This document shows positions 37,195 to 46,800 of a stretch of DNA of 64,000 bases, one piece after another. How positions within the stretch are numbered: the first letter of the stretch is position 1; each line of letters begins with the position of its first letter. Under the pieces are notes generated by a model. That model searched no databases. It saw nothing but the letters and a program-made list of their open reading frames with translations, and had not been told where the DNA came from. The translations under genes were made by a program, and so were the position numbers. The stretch is from an uncultured bacterium (GTDB lineage Bacteria; Bacteroidota; Bacteroidia; Chitinophagales; Chitinophagaceae), in the NCBI GenBank assembly GCA_903826405.1, contig CAIKEH010000042.1, forward strand, positions 186,001-250,000. The letters run 5' to 3'.

Positions 37195-38475
37195 TTGAAG
37201 CGCAAGATCTCCGTTTGGACAGCCGCCTCCATTGTGGTGGCAAATATGATCGGTACCGGTGTTTTCACCAGTGTTGGCTTCCAATTGTCGGCAGTTCAGA
37301 ATACATGGAGTATTGTTCTCCTATGGATCGGAGGTGGTATCCTTGCGCTGTTCGGTGCATTTGCCTATGCCGAACTGGGTACTAATTTCAAGGCATCCGG
37401 CGGAGATTATGTTTTTCTTTCCGAGGTCTTTCATCCCTTTCTGGGTTTTCTGACCGCTTGGGCTGGGTTAACGGTCGGTTTCTCGGCACCTGTTGCTCTC
37501 GCTGCCATTGCCATCACCAAATACCTTGCTCCTTTCGGACTTAACGGCAACATCAGTTTGGCATTGGGAGTCATCATTTTGGTCAGTTTGATGCACAGCT
37601 TCACTATCAAGCACAGCAGTGGTATGCAAAATATTTCCACGCTTGTCAAGGTGCTTTTCATCCTTACACTGATCAGTTTGGGATTTTTGCGTCCGGGACA
37701 ACAGGAGAATGCCATATTATTGAATGGATCCTGGAAGAAAGAAATTTTGCAACCGGGTTATGCCATTTCCATGGTGTTCGTGACCTATGCCTATACGGGG
37801 TGGAATGCATCGGCATATATTGTAGAAGAAATTGAAGATCCGAGGAAGAATATACCACGCTCACTAATTGGCAGTACTTTGTTCATCGCGGTCATCTATG
37901 TTCTTTTTCAGATCGTGCTGCTCAGGAATGGTTCAGTTGAACAACTTCATGGAAAAGAAGAGGTGAGTTTCATCGCATTCCAAAATCTGCTCGGAAAGAA
38001 AGGTGGGGAGTGGGTCAGTTTTTTCATCGCCCTGCAATTGATCGCGACCATCAGTAGTTATCTTTGGGTAGGGCCGAGAGTGACGTGGGCCATGGCCAAG
38101 AATCATCGATTATTGAAGCCCTTGTCAAAGGTCAACAAGCATGGAATCCCTGTACGCGCGGTTTGGGTCCATGCGGTCATTGCCACTGTTCTGACGGCGA
38201 CCGGATCTTTTGAGAAGGTGCTGTTGTATGCTGGTTTCGTACTTCAGTTGGTCTTATCGCTCGCCGTGGCGTCGAGCCTATTCATCAGAGCTCGGGAAAA
38301 GGGAAGTTTCAAAGCTCCATTCCACCCCTGGCCTCAGATCATTTTTCTTTTGTTCAGTCTGTGGATCCTGATCTATACCATGATAGATAAGCCTTGGGAG
38401 AGTCTTGCTGGATTTGGCATTCTCGCACTTGGAGCGATCATTTATTTGATCGACAGGAGGTTCAAAGCGCGGTAA
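37195..38475 (+). CDS. APC-family amino acid permease
   Basis: The protein has 426 aa and about 12 transmembrane helices. The N-terminal signature is KISVWTAASIVVANMIGTGV followed by FTSVGFQLSAV, where the GTG turn binds substrate amino and carboxyl groups. YAELGTNFKASGGDYVFLSE and VTYAYTGWNASAYIVEEIED are further APC hallmarks. No ATG fits. I chose TTG at 37195, because the homologous N-terminus begins K-R-K-I and the frame upstream runs through repeat B. The substrate is unknown. The last 14 bp overlap the convergent YceI gene. Confidence 0.85.
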   Translation: MKRKISVWTAASIVVANMIGTGVFTSVGFQLSAVQNTWSIVLLWIGGGILALFGAFAYAELGTNFKASGGDYVFLSEVFHPFLGFLTAWAGLTVGFSAPVALAAIAITKYLAPFGLNGNISLALGVIILVSLMHSFTIKHSSGMQNISTLVKVLFILTLISLGFLRPGQQENAILLNGSWKKEILQPGYAISMVFVTYAYTGWNASAYIVEEIEDPRKNIPRSLIGSTLFIAVIYVLFQIVLLRNGSVEQLHGKEEVSFIAFQNLLGKKGGEWVSFFIALQLIATISSYLWVGPRVTWAMAKNHRLLKPLSKVNKHGIPVRAVWVHAVIATVLTATGSFEKVLLYAGFVLQLVLSLAVASSLFIRAREKGSFKAPFHPWPQIIFLLFSLWILIYTMIDKPWESLAGFGILALGAIIYLIDRRFKAR

Positions 38476-39004
38476 CTGGGATATCCAGTTTTACGGTAAC
38501 TATTTCTCCCATGCTCAGGGAGGAACCGCCGATGCCAAAGTCCTTTCTGTTGATGGTGAATCCTCCGGTGAACCGGGCATTTTTGCCATCTGATTGAAAT
38601 TGAAACGGGATAATCAATACTTTCTCTGTTTTTTTCAAGAACAATCGTCCACTGACTCCAAAACTACCGTCGTTTTTCTTTTCAATGGAGTTGGATCTGA
38701 ATTTTATGGTCGGATAATGTTCGCTGTCGAAATATTCTTCTCTGGCCAAGTGACTGTCCCGCATGGAGATGCCCGTGTTCAAGGAATTAACGTCTAATCC
38801 CACTGTGAAAGAGGAATGCGCCAGATCTGATGTGTCGAATCGGATATCCGTGGAACTCAATTGTAATGTGCCATTGACGGTTGTGCCCAAAATCCCCCGG
38901 ATGGAAAAACGAATCGGGGTTCCCGGCTTAATTTTCCATTGGGGAGGGATCTTTTCTGATATGCCCCAGGCGACGAGTGTCATTAAAAATGCCATTTTAA
39001 ACAT
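38462..39004 (-). CDS. YceI-family exported lipocalin-like protein
   Basis: This 180-aa protein has a short signal (MAFLMTLVAWGISEK) and a YceI domain. Key segments are PIRFSIRGILGTTVNGTLQL, HLAREEYFDSEHYPTIKFRS and TGGFTINRKDFGIGGSSLSM, then DIPVTAL at the end. YceI proteins bind isoprenoid or amphiphilic ligands in a beta-barrel in the periplasm. The two convergent genes overlap by 14 bp at their 3' ends. The second Met (38995) could also be the start. Confidence 0.9.
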   Translation of the reverse strand: MFKMAFLMTLVAWGISEKIPPQWKIKPGTPIRFSIRGILGTTVNGTLQLSSTDIRFDTSDLAHSSFTVGLDVNSLNTGISMRDSHLAREEYFDSEHYPTIKFRSNSIEKKNDGSFGVSGRLFLKKTEKVLIIPFQFQSDGKNARFTGGFTINRKDFGIGGSSLSMGEIVTVKLDIPVTAL

Positions 39005-39171
39005 CTACTGTAATTTACTGCATAAAGATGTGCTTTGGGTAGTTCCAAAAGTTAATCTGAAGTCAAATTGTTCCTCGGCAGATGCTTTTGCTTTTGTTTT
39101 CATCCCGGAATTGCGTTGTCTGTATTTTCAATAAAGGCTGTATTTTTAAGTGAAAGAAATCCTGGGTGCTT

Positions 39172-40455
39172 ATGGGTAATTCATGTTTTTCGAGATTCTG
39201 TGATCCAATCTTTGGGATGATATTCCTAATCTTCTTGATCTCATGTGGAACGGGCGGGATGAAATCTTCCAACTCAAACGGATTCAAATTCAATCAGAAT
39301 TTCCAGGACAAGCTGCTGGAGAAGTGCATTCTTGCGGAGGATGGAACTGTAATCGAGATCCCAGAAGGCAAATTTCTATTGAGCAAACCCCTTTCCATAG
39401 ATGGCAAAAAGCGTATCACCATCAGAGGGAAGGGTGTAGGAAAGAGTTTCCTCTCTTTTTCGCGTCAATCTGAAGGCGGTGAAGGTTTTCTTGTCACGAA
39501 CAGTACAGGTGTGATCATGGAAGGGTTCACCGTTCAGGATGCGAAAGGGAATAACATCAAATTGCTCAATTGCGACACTGTTTTGATCCGGAACATGAAT
39601 TCTACTTGGACAAGCGGCGTGGACAGTACCAATGGTGATTATGCTTATTACCCCGTTCAGTGCAAGAATCTCGTGATGGAAAATTGTGAAGCTTCTTTTT
39701 CCAGCGATGCCGGGATTTATGTAGGTCAGACCATCAATGTTGTTGTCCGGAACTGTCATGCGCATCATAATGTTGCCGGAATCGAGATCGAAAATTGCAT
39801 CAATTCTGATGTTTATCATAACCTGTCAGAGAATAATACCGGCGGGATACTGGTTTTCGATACTCCCGGACTCCCTCTGCACAATGGAAGGAACGCGAGG
39901 GTTTACGACAATGACTGTCTGAATAATAACGAGAAGAATTTCGGGAAAGTCAGTTCCCTGGTATCATCCGTGCCCCCAGGTTCAGGGATCATCGTGATGG
40001 GGACCGACAGCGCGGAATTTCATCACAACCGCATTAAATTCAACAAGACCTTCGGTTTGACCGTGGTCAGTTTTCAACTAACGGGTAAGCCGTTCAATGA
40101 TTCTTTGTATGGCCAATATTGCACGGCGATCTACATTCATGACAATATATTTGACACCGAATCCATTTCCATCCCCGATCTTACCACTGACTTGGGCAAG
40201 CTTGTTTCGTTGGGATTGAAAGGGTATAAGGATATCATCGTGGACGGATCGGCCGATCCCGCCTATAGCAAAGTGGGCGGCATAGTTCCAGAGGAAAAGA
40301 GAATCTGCATCAGGAATAATGGCGAGATCAAGTTCGCAGACTTGAACCTATGGGCCGTGAAAGGCGAGAGTGATATCACTGATCATGTGGAATATGATCT
40401 TGGCAAATACGATTGTAGCCATTCTGGCATCAAGGGCGACCCCGGTAAACCATGA
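39172..40455 (+). CDS. Parallel beta-helix lipoprotein (partner of diheme cytochrome)
   Basis: The protein has 427 aa from ATG 39172 (a GTG lies two codons earlier). It has a lipoprotein signal with lipobox LISC (FGMIFLIFLISCGTGG). The body is a right-handed parallel beta-helix: repeated short blocks such as GVIMEGFTVQDAKGNNIKLL, TVLIRNMNSTW and GIYVGQTINVVVRNCHAHH. Then come VAGIEIENCINSDVYHN and FHHNRIKF. From memory this matches the TIGR03805 family, which occurs as a two-gene pair with a TIGR03806-type diheme cytochrome. Such folds bind or cleave polysaccharides, but no catalytic site is evident. Its stop overlaps the next start as ATGA. Confidence 0.82.
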   Translation: MGNSCFSRFCDPIFGMIFLIFLISCGTGGMKSSNSNGFKFNQNFQDKLLEKCILAEDGTVIEIPEGKFLLSKPLSIDGKKRITIRGKGVGKSFLSFSRQSEGGEGFLVTNSTGVIMEGFTVQDAKGNNIKLLNCDTVLIRNMNSTWTSGVDSTNGDYAYYPVQCKNLVMENCEASFSSDAGIYVGQTINVVVRNCHAHHNVAGIEIENCINSDVYHNLSENNTGGILVFDTPGLPLHNGRNARVYDNDCLNNNEKNFGKVSSLVSSVPPGSGIIVMGTDSAEFHHNRIKFNKTFGLTVVSFQLTGKPFNDSLYGQYCTAIYIHDNIFDTESISIPDLTTDLGKLVSLGLKGYKDIIVDGSADPAYSKVGGIVPEEKRICIRNNGEIKFADLNLWAVKGESDITDHVEYDLGKYDCSHSGIKGDPGKP

Positions 40456-41558
40456 TCATGAAGCGAACCTCCCTGATCTTCGTTTGTTCGATGCTGCTTT
40501 TGATCTTGATCGTTTTCGATCAATGTCAAAACCGGGGCAATAAAGAGGTTACACTTGATGTCAACTATTCAACTCCTCCCAAACGACTGTCAGACTATCA
40601 TTTCTTCAAAGGTGAGATGAATGAACTTTTGCCGAACAATCGGGTGCTTCCATATGATCTCATCACACCTTTGTTCAGTGACTATGCCCAGAAGCAAAGA
40701 TTCGTATGGATGCCGGAAGGTGTTTCGGCTAAATATACTCGTGATGAGGTGTTTGATTTTCCCTTAGGCACGGTACTCATCAAGAATTTTTACTACCCTT
40801 ACGATCTCCGGGATCAATCGAAAGGCCGACGTATCGTCGAGACCAGACTGTTGATCCATAAGTCCGACAAGTGGGATGCGTTGACATATGTTTGGAATGA
40901 AAAACAGGATGACGCGGAGCTGAACATCATTGGTGCGAACAGGAATGTGGAATGGGTGGATCTGAATGGTATAAAAATGCATGATGATTATTCCGTGCCA
41001 AATAAAAATCAGTGCAAGGGTTGCCATGGTTTCAACGGTAGCCTGAGTGCCATTGGTCCAAAGGTTCGAAACCTCAATCATGATTATGATTATGTGGAAG
41101 GCAGGTCAAATCAGTTGGCACGCTGGGCTTCTACAGGATATCTCACCGGTTTTGACGCCGCTGCCAATCTGAGTAATAAAGTTGCCAAATGGGACGATAG
41201 CACAACGGGCACCGTTGAGCTGCGAGCGCGGGCATATCTTGACGTGAATTGCGCGCACTGCCATCGACCCGAGGGGTCAGCCAATCCGAGTGGACTTTAT
41301 CTATTTTATGGCAACACGGACCCCGGCAAATTGGGTGTGCTGAAGACCCCTGAGGCAGCTGGTAGTGGTGGCGGCGATTTTCTATACGACATCATCCCCG
41401 GCCATCCAGAGTCATCCATACTTCCTTATCGGATGGGGAATATCGATCCTGGCAAGATGATGCCGCAGATCGGGCGCAAGTTGGTACATCAGGAAGGCCT
41501 CGATCTCATAAAGACTTGGATCTCTTCCATGCCGCAAAAGGCATCAATTAAGAAATGA
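40452..41558 (+). CDS. SO_2930-type diheme c-type cytochrome
   Basis: The protein has 368 aa. The ATG overlaps the upstream stop by ATGA, and a second Met two codons later is an alternative start. The N-terminus is a lipoprotein-like signal (SLIFVCSMLLLILIVFDQC). The N-terminal half (PKRLSDYHFFKGEMNELLPN, NRVLPYDLITPLFSDYAQK) is a hallmark of this family. Two heme motifs, CKGCH (about 186) and CAHCH (about 273), sit in the C-terminal cytochrome-like half. With the beta-helix partner it forms a conserved pair of unknown function. Translational coupling implies the two proteins work together in the periplasm. Confidence 0.85.
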   Translation: MIMKRTSLIFVCSMLLLILIVFDQCQNRGNKEVTLDVNYSTPPKRLSDYHFFKGEMNELLPNNRVLPYDLITPLFSDYAQKQRFVWMPEGVSAKYTRDEVFDFPLGTVLIKNFYYPYDLRDQSKGRRIVETRLLIHKSDKWDALTYVWNEKQDDAELNIIGANRNVEWVDLNGIKMHDDYSVPNKNQCKGCHGFNGSLSAIGPKVRNLNHDYDYVEGRSNQLARWASTGYLTGFDAAANLSNKVAKWDDSTTGTVELRARAYLDVNCAHCHRPEGSANPSGLYLFYGNTDPGKLGVLKTPEAAGSGGGDFLYDIIPGHPESSILPYRMGNIDPGKMMPQIGRKLVHQEGLDLIKTWISSMPQKASIKK

Positions 41559-41565
41559 TCACTTT

Positions 41566-42612
41566 TCAGAATGTGTATTTGAGTCCGAGCACCAATCCAT
41601 AATCGAATGTATTGGCGTTGATGGCAACGGGCTTGCTATCGTAGTTGTGGTAGAAATTCATGCTTAGTGAGAGATCCCTTATCATTTCCCAGGAAAGGCG
41701 TGTGTCGCCATCGTAACGGAATCTACCTTTCTGTGAAAGGCTGACATAAAAAGTCTGGCTGGTGGTGAAGCTTATATTGGGTTTCTCGAACTTGAAAAAA
41801 TTGAGGTTGATGTTGAATGGAATCTCGTATCGGGTCGGTTGCCCTACTCCATCAGTGTTTTTTTCCTGATTTATGGCGATACCGGAAAGGGCTCTGAGTT
41901 GGAAGCGGTTCCGGTATATGATGTTGTAACGGTATCCAAAGGATTCCTGAAAGCGTCGTTGAAGTCCCAGTTCCAGATTGCGCTGATAGCTCAATAGTGC
42001 ACCAAGCGACCACCAGGGGTTCAGGATGTAGAAACTGCTGGTGCTGATGTTCTCGCGGTCCCGGCTGAATATTTTTTGGGTTTGTGTATAGGATGCGTTG
42101 CCCGATAAGGATGTCGACATCTTTTTGCTGTTGTAGTTCACTGCACCATCCAAGTTGAATCTGCCGATGTTACTTGATTTTGTATAACTGTATCCAGCAG
42201 AAACGAAGCCGTGCAGGTTCTTGAACCACCGGTTGTCGAAAGCTGTTATGAGGGTAACTTGATTTATGGGTATAAAGATGGTGGAATCCCCGCTCTGGAT
42301 GCGGATGATCCCGTCGTCTACGGATGGCTTTATGATGCCTGTTATGATCCGCCGGTCCGCCGTCTCCACCCGATAAATGTGCTGGTGGGTTCTTATCGTC
42401 CTGATCTTGGTATATTTAACGTTGACCAGTTGAACGTTGTCCATGTCGAATTCGATCTTGCCATATTGGTATTTTTTAAGTTCACCGGAGAGAACTTGAC
42501 CATCATGCAGGAAAAGGGTATCCTTCAATTGTGCGGAAAGACGTGATCCTGAAAGGATACAGATGAAGATGGTCGGGAATACGAGTCTGAAGATGATTTT
42601 CAGATGGCCCAT
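41566..42612 (-). CDS. DUF481 outer-membrane beta-barrel protein
   Basis: The protein has 348 aa with a Sec signal (FPTIFICILSGSRLSAQ). An N-terminal SH3-like domain (DTLFLHDGQVLSGELKKYQY to about residue 130) is followed by a DUF481 barrel of 12 or more strands with alternating residues. It ends in a terminal aromatic (DYGLVLGLKYTF). DUF481 proteins are small outer-membrane barrels of unknown cargo. It is convergent with the diheme cytochrome (7-bp gap) and upstream of tRNA-Pro on the other strand. Confidence 0.88.
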   Translation of the reverse strand: MGHLKIIFRLVFPTIFICILSGSRLSAQLKDTLFLHDGQVLSGELKKYQYGKIEFDMDNVQLVNVKYTKIRTIRTHQHIYRVETADRRIITGIIKPSVDDGIIRIQSGDSTIFIPINQVTLITAFDNRWFKNLHGFVSAGYSYTKSSNIGRFNLDGAVNYNSKKMSTSLSGNASYTQTQKIFSRDRENISTSSFYILNPWWSLGALLSYQRNLELGLQRRFQESFGYRYNIIYRNRFQLRALSGIAINQEKNTDGVGQPTRYEIPFNINLNFFKFEKPNISFTTSQTFYVSLSQKGRFRYDGDTRLSWEMIRDLSLSMNFYHNYDSKPVAINANTFDYGLVLGLKYTF

Positions 42613-42789
42613 ATGTTGTTATGCAAAAATTTGATGGTCATGAAAGTAGGAATTATTCAGTGATATAAAAGGTGCTGGGATCTGTTTGGGGCGATGGATG
42701 TAAAACCTTAATTTTGCCATCCTTGCTATTTGGTCGTTGGCCCCTGAGCTAATGTTTAGATGGTAAGTTGAGCATTGAGAAATTGAGTC

Positions 42790-42863
42790 CGGGAAGTAGC
42801 GCAGGCCGGTAGCGCACCTGGTTTGGGACCAGGGGGTCGCAGGTTCGAATCCTGTCTTCCCGA
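42790..42863 (+). tRNA. tRNA-Pro(TGG)
   Basis: A 74-nt tRNA. The acceptor stem is CGGGAAG (42790-42796) with CTTCCCG (42856-42862), discriminator A. The anticodon stem-loop CCTGG-TTTGGGA-CCAGG gives TGG. The T arm is CAGGTTCGAATCCTG. No CCA is encoded. A terminator follows 5 nt later. Confidence 0.96.
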
Positions 42864-42868
42864 CGAAC

Positions 42869-42897
42869 AAAGAGCATCTGATTTCAGGTGCTCTTTT
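42869..42897 (+). terminator. Rho-independent terminator after tRNA-Pro
   Basis: AAAGAGCATCTGA pairs with TCAGGTGCTCTTT (42869-42881 with 42884-42896, one G-T pair), then T/C-rich TTCTTTTT. The stem is long and the loop short. Confidence 0.8.
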
Positions 42898-43154
42898 CTT
42901 TTTGTAACTGATAATCAATAAGATCGGGGTAAGATAGTCAGGGTAACCTGTTTGAATCTCAAATCTCCAAAATGGGTATATAGCCCTCTATTTGACCCCA
43001 AAAACCTCTAATTAGGTCAAAGATGGGTCAAAGAAATTCCAACGGTTCTGTAAGCATTTGCAACTTTCTTTGCGTTTCAATGGAAAGGTAAACATCACCA
43101 TGAGCATTGGTTTGAATTCCATCGAATTCCATGAAAGTGGATCATGATGGTCGT

Positions 43155-43817
43155 TCAGATTGAATCCAATGGTATCTGCAGTAAACAATTGAATTCCCTT
43201 GCGAAATCGACGGAGACCCTTGCGTGAACCGCTCCTTGCCGATCCAGGAAACGCTGTTTGCCCTGGAGGGCGAATACCCCTTCATGCCAAATATTTGCAT
43301 GTATATACAGGCCTTTATCTCCTTTACAAAGGAAACAGATGAATTTTTCGGGACTGATATCATCTCCCGGAAGTGCCACGGGAACAAGGAATGGTCTTTT
43401 GTCCAGTGGAAAAAAAAGTTGACCTCCATCTGGATGGTAATTTGCATGCCAGAGTAGAATCTGATCTGGTTTTTCCGTTCCTTGTTCGGATGCCGATTCG
43501 GGTTCTTTTGCATATCCTAGTATATAATGTCCTCCAACCGCTTCGTTACTGCCATATAAAATATCTCCCTTCCATTCGCTATGAAAAATCCCCTCTGTAG
43601 TTCCACCTTCATCCCCGCTGTCGGTATCAACCGGACGCCATCCTTGTGCTGGCCATCGGGTGATCTCCATTTGACAGGTCAATGGATCATCCACCAGCCA
43701 TCCATATCCCTTTACGGATTCATCCGTGGCTTCTATAATGGGGATTCGGAAATGAGTTAGACCTGTAGGAAGGGCAGGATTCAAATAGTCGGGAGGCGAT
43801 TGATTGGACATATTCAT
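43155..43817 (-). CDS. Ureidoglycolate lyase (AllA)-like protein
   Basis: The protein has 220 aa, about 60 longer than E. coli AllA, with the extra part at the N-terminus. The cupin-like core matches AllA: HPDGGQLFFPLDKRPFLVPV, ALPGDDISPEKFICFL and GLYIHANIWHEGVFALQ. The WH pair of the active region is kept. AllA releases urea from ureidoglycolate in purine degradation. No other purine-catabolic genes are near, so a related sugar-acid or ureido substrate is equally likely. Its ATG follows the DUF5107 stop directly (TGA-ATG), so the two are co-translated. Confidence 0.75.
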   Translation of the reverse strand: MNMSNQSPPDYLNPALPTGLTHFRIPIIEATDESVKGYGWLVDDPLTCQMEITRWPAQGWRPVDTDSGDEGGTTEGIFHSEWKGDILYGSNEAVGGHYILGYAKEPESASEQGTEKPDQILLWHANYHPDGGQLFFPLDKRPFLVPVALPGDDISPEKFICFLCKGDKGLYIHANIWHEGVFALQGKQRFLDRQGAVHARVSVDFAREFNCLLQIPLDSI

Positions 43818-46800
43818 TCAGAGTTTTCTTTTCAGCATTTCTTCTATCAAGATTAGGTTGGATTCCTTTTTTTCTTCTGGAACGGAGCGGTGTTGTTCCC
43901 CTGAGAAGACGTCCCGGCTCCAGGTTATGCCGGTATTGCCAGGATGCGCTTTTTCCATATCGGCCAAGAAGGTCCTTGCTTTTTCTTTTTCTCCCATTCT
44001 TTCATATGCCATCGCCGTTATCAGACTGTTGGAAGGGTAGAAGTTGGACACCGTATTTTCCACTTTAGGCGTAAAGAGGATGATCTGGTTGATTAAAGTT
44101 TCAGCTTTCACTTTGTCTTTCATCGATGTGTAACATTGTGCGGAAAGCCAATCTTCAAAACGTCCGTCTAGACTCTCATCATATGGCTTGCCGACTCCAA
44201 GATTCTCTGGCCAAAGGCGTGCTTGATCAATCAATGTCAATGCGCCTTTGTAATTCTTTTTTTCCATTTGCTGCATCGCCATCATGAGTTTTGCTTGACG
44301 ATAAAGCTCATGTCCGGAGGTTGCACCCTCGAAGGGAATCACGTTGATTTTTGACAGTATGGCATCTGCTTCTGTAAACTTTCCATTCAGTAGCAACGTG
44401 CGTGCTTGCAACATGCCCATGATATAGTCGTTCGGATGGGATTGGTAGTAGGGTGCCGTCAGGGAAAGGGCTTTTTCATTTTGGTTTTGGGCCAGATAGT
44501 GTTCGGCAAGTGCCTTGGTATAGCGCCACTGGCCGTCCAAGGAGAGGGCTTTTTTAAGATCCTTCTCTTTTGCATCTGGATCTGATGCGCCGTTGATCTG
44601 CGCACGTACGGCATAGAACGGCGCGTAGGGTGGATTCTCTCCGCAGGAGGCCAAGAGTGCTCTGGCTTCATCCAGCCGGTTACGGTCCTTGTAAATGAGC
44701 GCAAGTTGGTATTTAAGTAGCCAATGGTTTTCTGTCTTCATCAATTGCTCGATGACCTTTGCAGTTTCGGAGCGAAAAGGGAATGAAAAATCCGGTTTTA
44801 GACTTTTCGAGTCAAGGGGTTTGCCTTCTAAGTAGGCTAGCCAGTATGCGGCTTCTGGTGTGGCAGGGCACATCTTGAAGAGCCTGATGGCTTCATCGTT
44901 CTGCCCCGCATTGTGATACCAGATGGCCATTTCGATATAGGTCTCTTGAGGTAATTCGTTCCTGATGAGTGAAGTGAATTTATCCTTATTTACTGCTGAG
45001 GCATCGCTTATATACGTTTCGAATCTGCTGTAATGGCTCAACGCATCGAACTCACTCATTGTCTTGATGGCTTGTTGTGCTCCGGGTTGATCGAATTGTT
45101 TTCTTGCTGCCACGGCTTCTATCTGCCAGGCGTCCATATTGTATTTGTTGAAATCAATCGCTTTATGGGCATATTCCCGGGCTTTCAGGAGATCGCCGTC
45201 CTGAAGTAGCATGCGGGCGATGCCCGTATATGCTGCACTGCGGAAAGCAGGGGAGAGCGTAGCAATGTCAAAACCATCACGGGCATCTACTCGATGTGCC
45301 AGTTGTAGATTGGTCAAAGCATAGATGTAATTTGCCGCCCCGTCGTAGGTGTCGATACTCAGGGCTTTTTTCGTTAGATCAAGGGCTTCTGCATATCGCA
45401 TGTTCCTGTAGTGGAGTTCGGCCAATTTGACCAACGCAGGTAGATAATTATGGTCTTTCTCCAGGCTGGCCTGCAACTTGGTTTCCGCTTGCGGATAAAG
45501 TTTCTGGTCCATATACTCCTCACCCTGCATACATAATCCATAGGCGCTGTTCCAGTCAAAATCCGCTGGTGCATCCACAGGCCTTGATAATAAGTTCGCG
45601 TCTGGATCCGATCGGTATTCCATCATTTTGGCGCCGATCATCAGGTAGATCTTTTTGGGATCTGCATTGCTGCGTATGGAATCTGTGAAAAGCTGCATGG
45701 GTTTGAGATCGACTCCCTTTGCATAGATCGCTTTATCGCCTTCGAGGATCGCGATTATGTCCTTAATAGCTTGTGTAGGTGATAATCGGATCTTCATCCA
45801 TCCATTTTCCATCTGTATGTTCAATGCTCCGAATTGATTGGCTTCCACGATACCTTTCGTTTTCAGGACAGGGTACCAGTATTCTTTCCAGGTCTCTGTC
45901 TGAGCGGGTTGAAGGCTCAGGTGCTGGAAAGGGGTGTACATGCTTTTCTCCGCGCTTTGATTGAACAATCTTCCTGATTGAAGTTCCCAATACTGCCCGT
46001 CTTTGTCCGTGAGCAATTTCTCCCAGATCATTCCTTGCCGGGAAAGTCCCCAGATCCATAATTTTTTTCCGGGCTTGTCATCATGTGCGCCATATCGGAC
46101 CATGCCCATGTCATCATCATGGTAATAGGCACCAGTGAAATCGGTGTATTTGCCGAACACATGGTAAGATTTATAACTGCCGAAATCGTTCTGTTCATAG
46201 AAATTGATCTTTTTGCCATTTTGGGTATTTACGGGCCAATCTGCATATTCGCCTTCATGGCCTACATATCTGTTACCGGGGTAGATGAATTCAAGGTTGC
46301 CTTTGGTCTTAAGGCCCGCATTCATCCAGTGATAATAGGGCTGTTCGATTCCGGTTTCATTGTACCAGAAAGATTGTGTGGTGAAATATGCTTTGTCCTT
46401 TGGCACGTTGATCTCCATCCTCCAGTTCGTACGGGTGAGCAGATCAAGTGTGCCAATGATGCAACTCACACTTCCATCCTCATTGGTGCGGGTGACATAG
46501 TCCACCGGGGTGGCGCAATTCGGCGTATGACCTATAATGCCGTAGTTTGCTTCCAGACCTCCGCTTGTCCACGGGCCACGCATGGCGATGTCCCTGAATT
46601 TGACGGTTTGATTATAATAAAGGAATGGGTTCCCTGTTGATTTCTCGATCGCTGCCCAGATCTTACCTCCGATCTCTGGAAGGATCAGCAACTTGATCCA
46701 CTGATTTTCCAATTCAACCACTTTCCATTCTTTCTCCACGGGTTTGTCCGTGAATCCGTCGAAACGGAAATAAGGATAAACCGGACTCAGAAGGGGTATG

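Noticed and set aside
42619-42918. Minus-strand ORF with GFEPATPWSQTRCATGLRY
   Set aside because: It is antisense to tRNA-Pro; this peptide is a well-known false protein produced from the tRNA sequence.
43142-43513. 123-codon minus-strand ORF next to the AllA-like gene
   Set aside because: It is a second frame within the AllA-like coding region.
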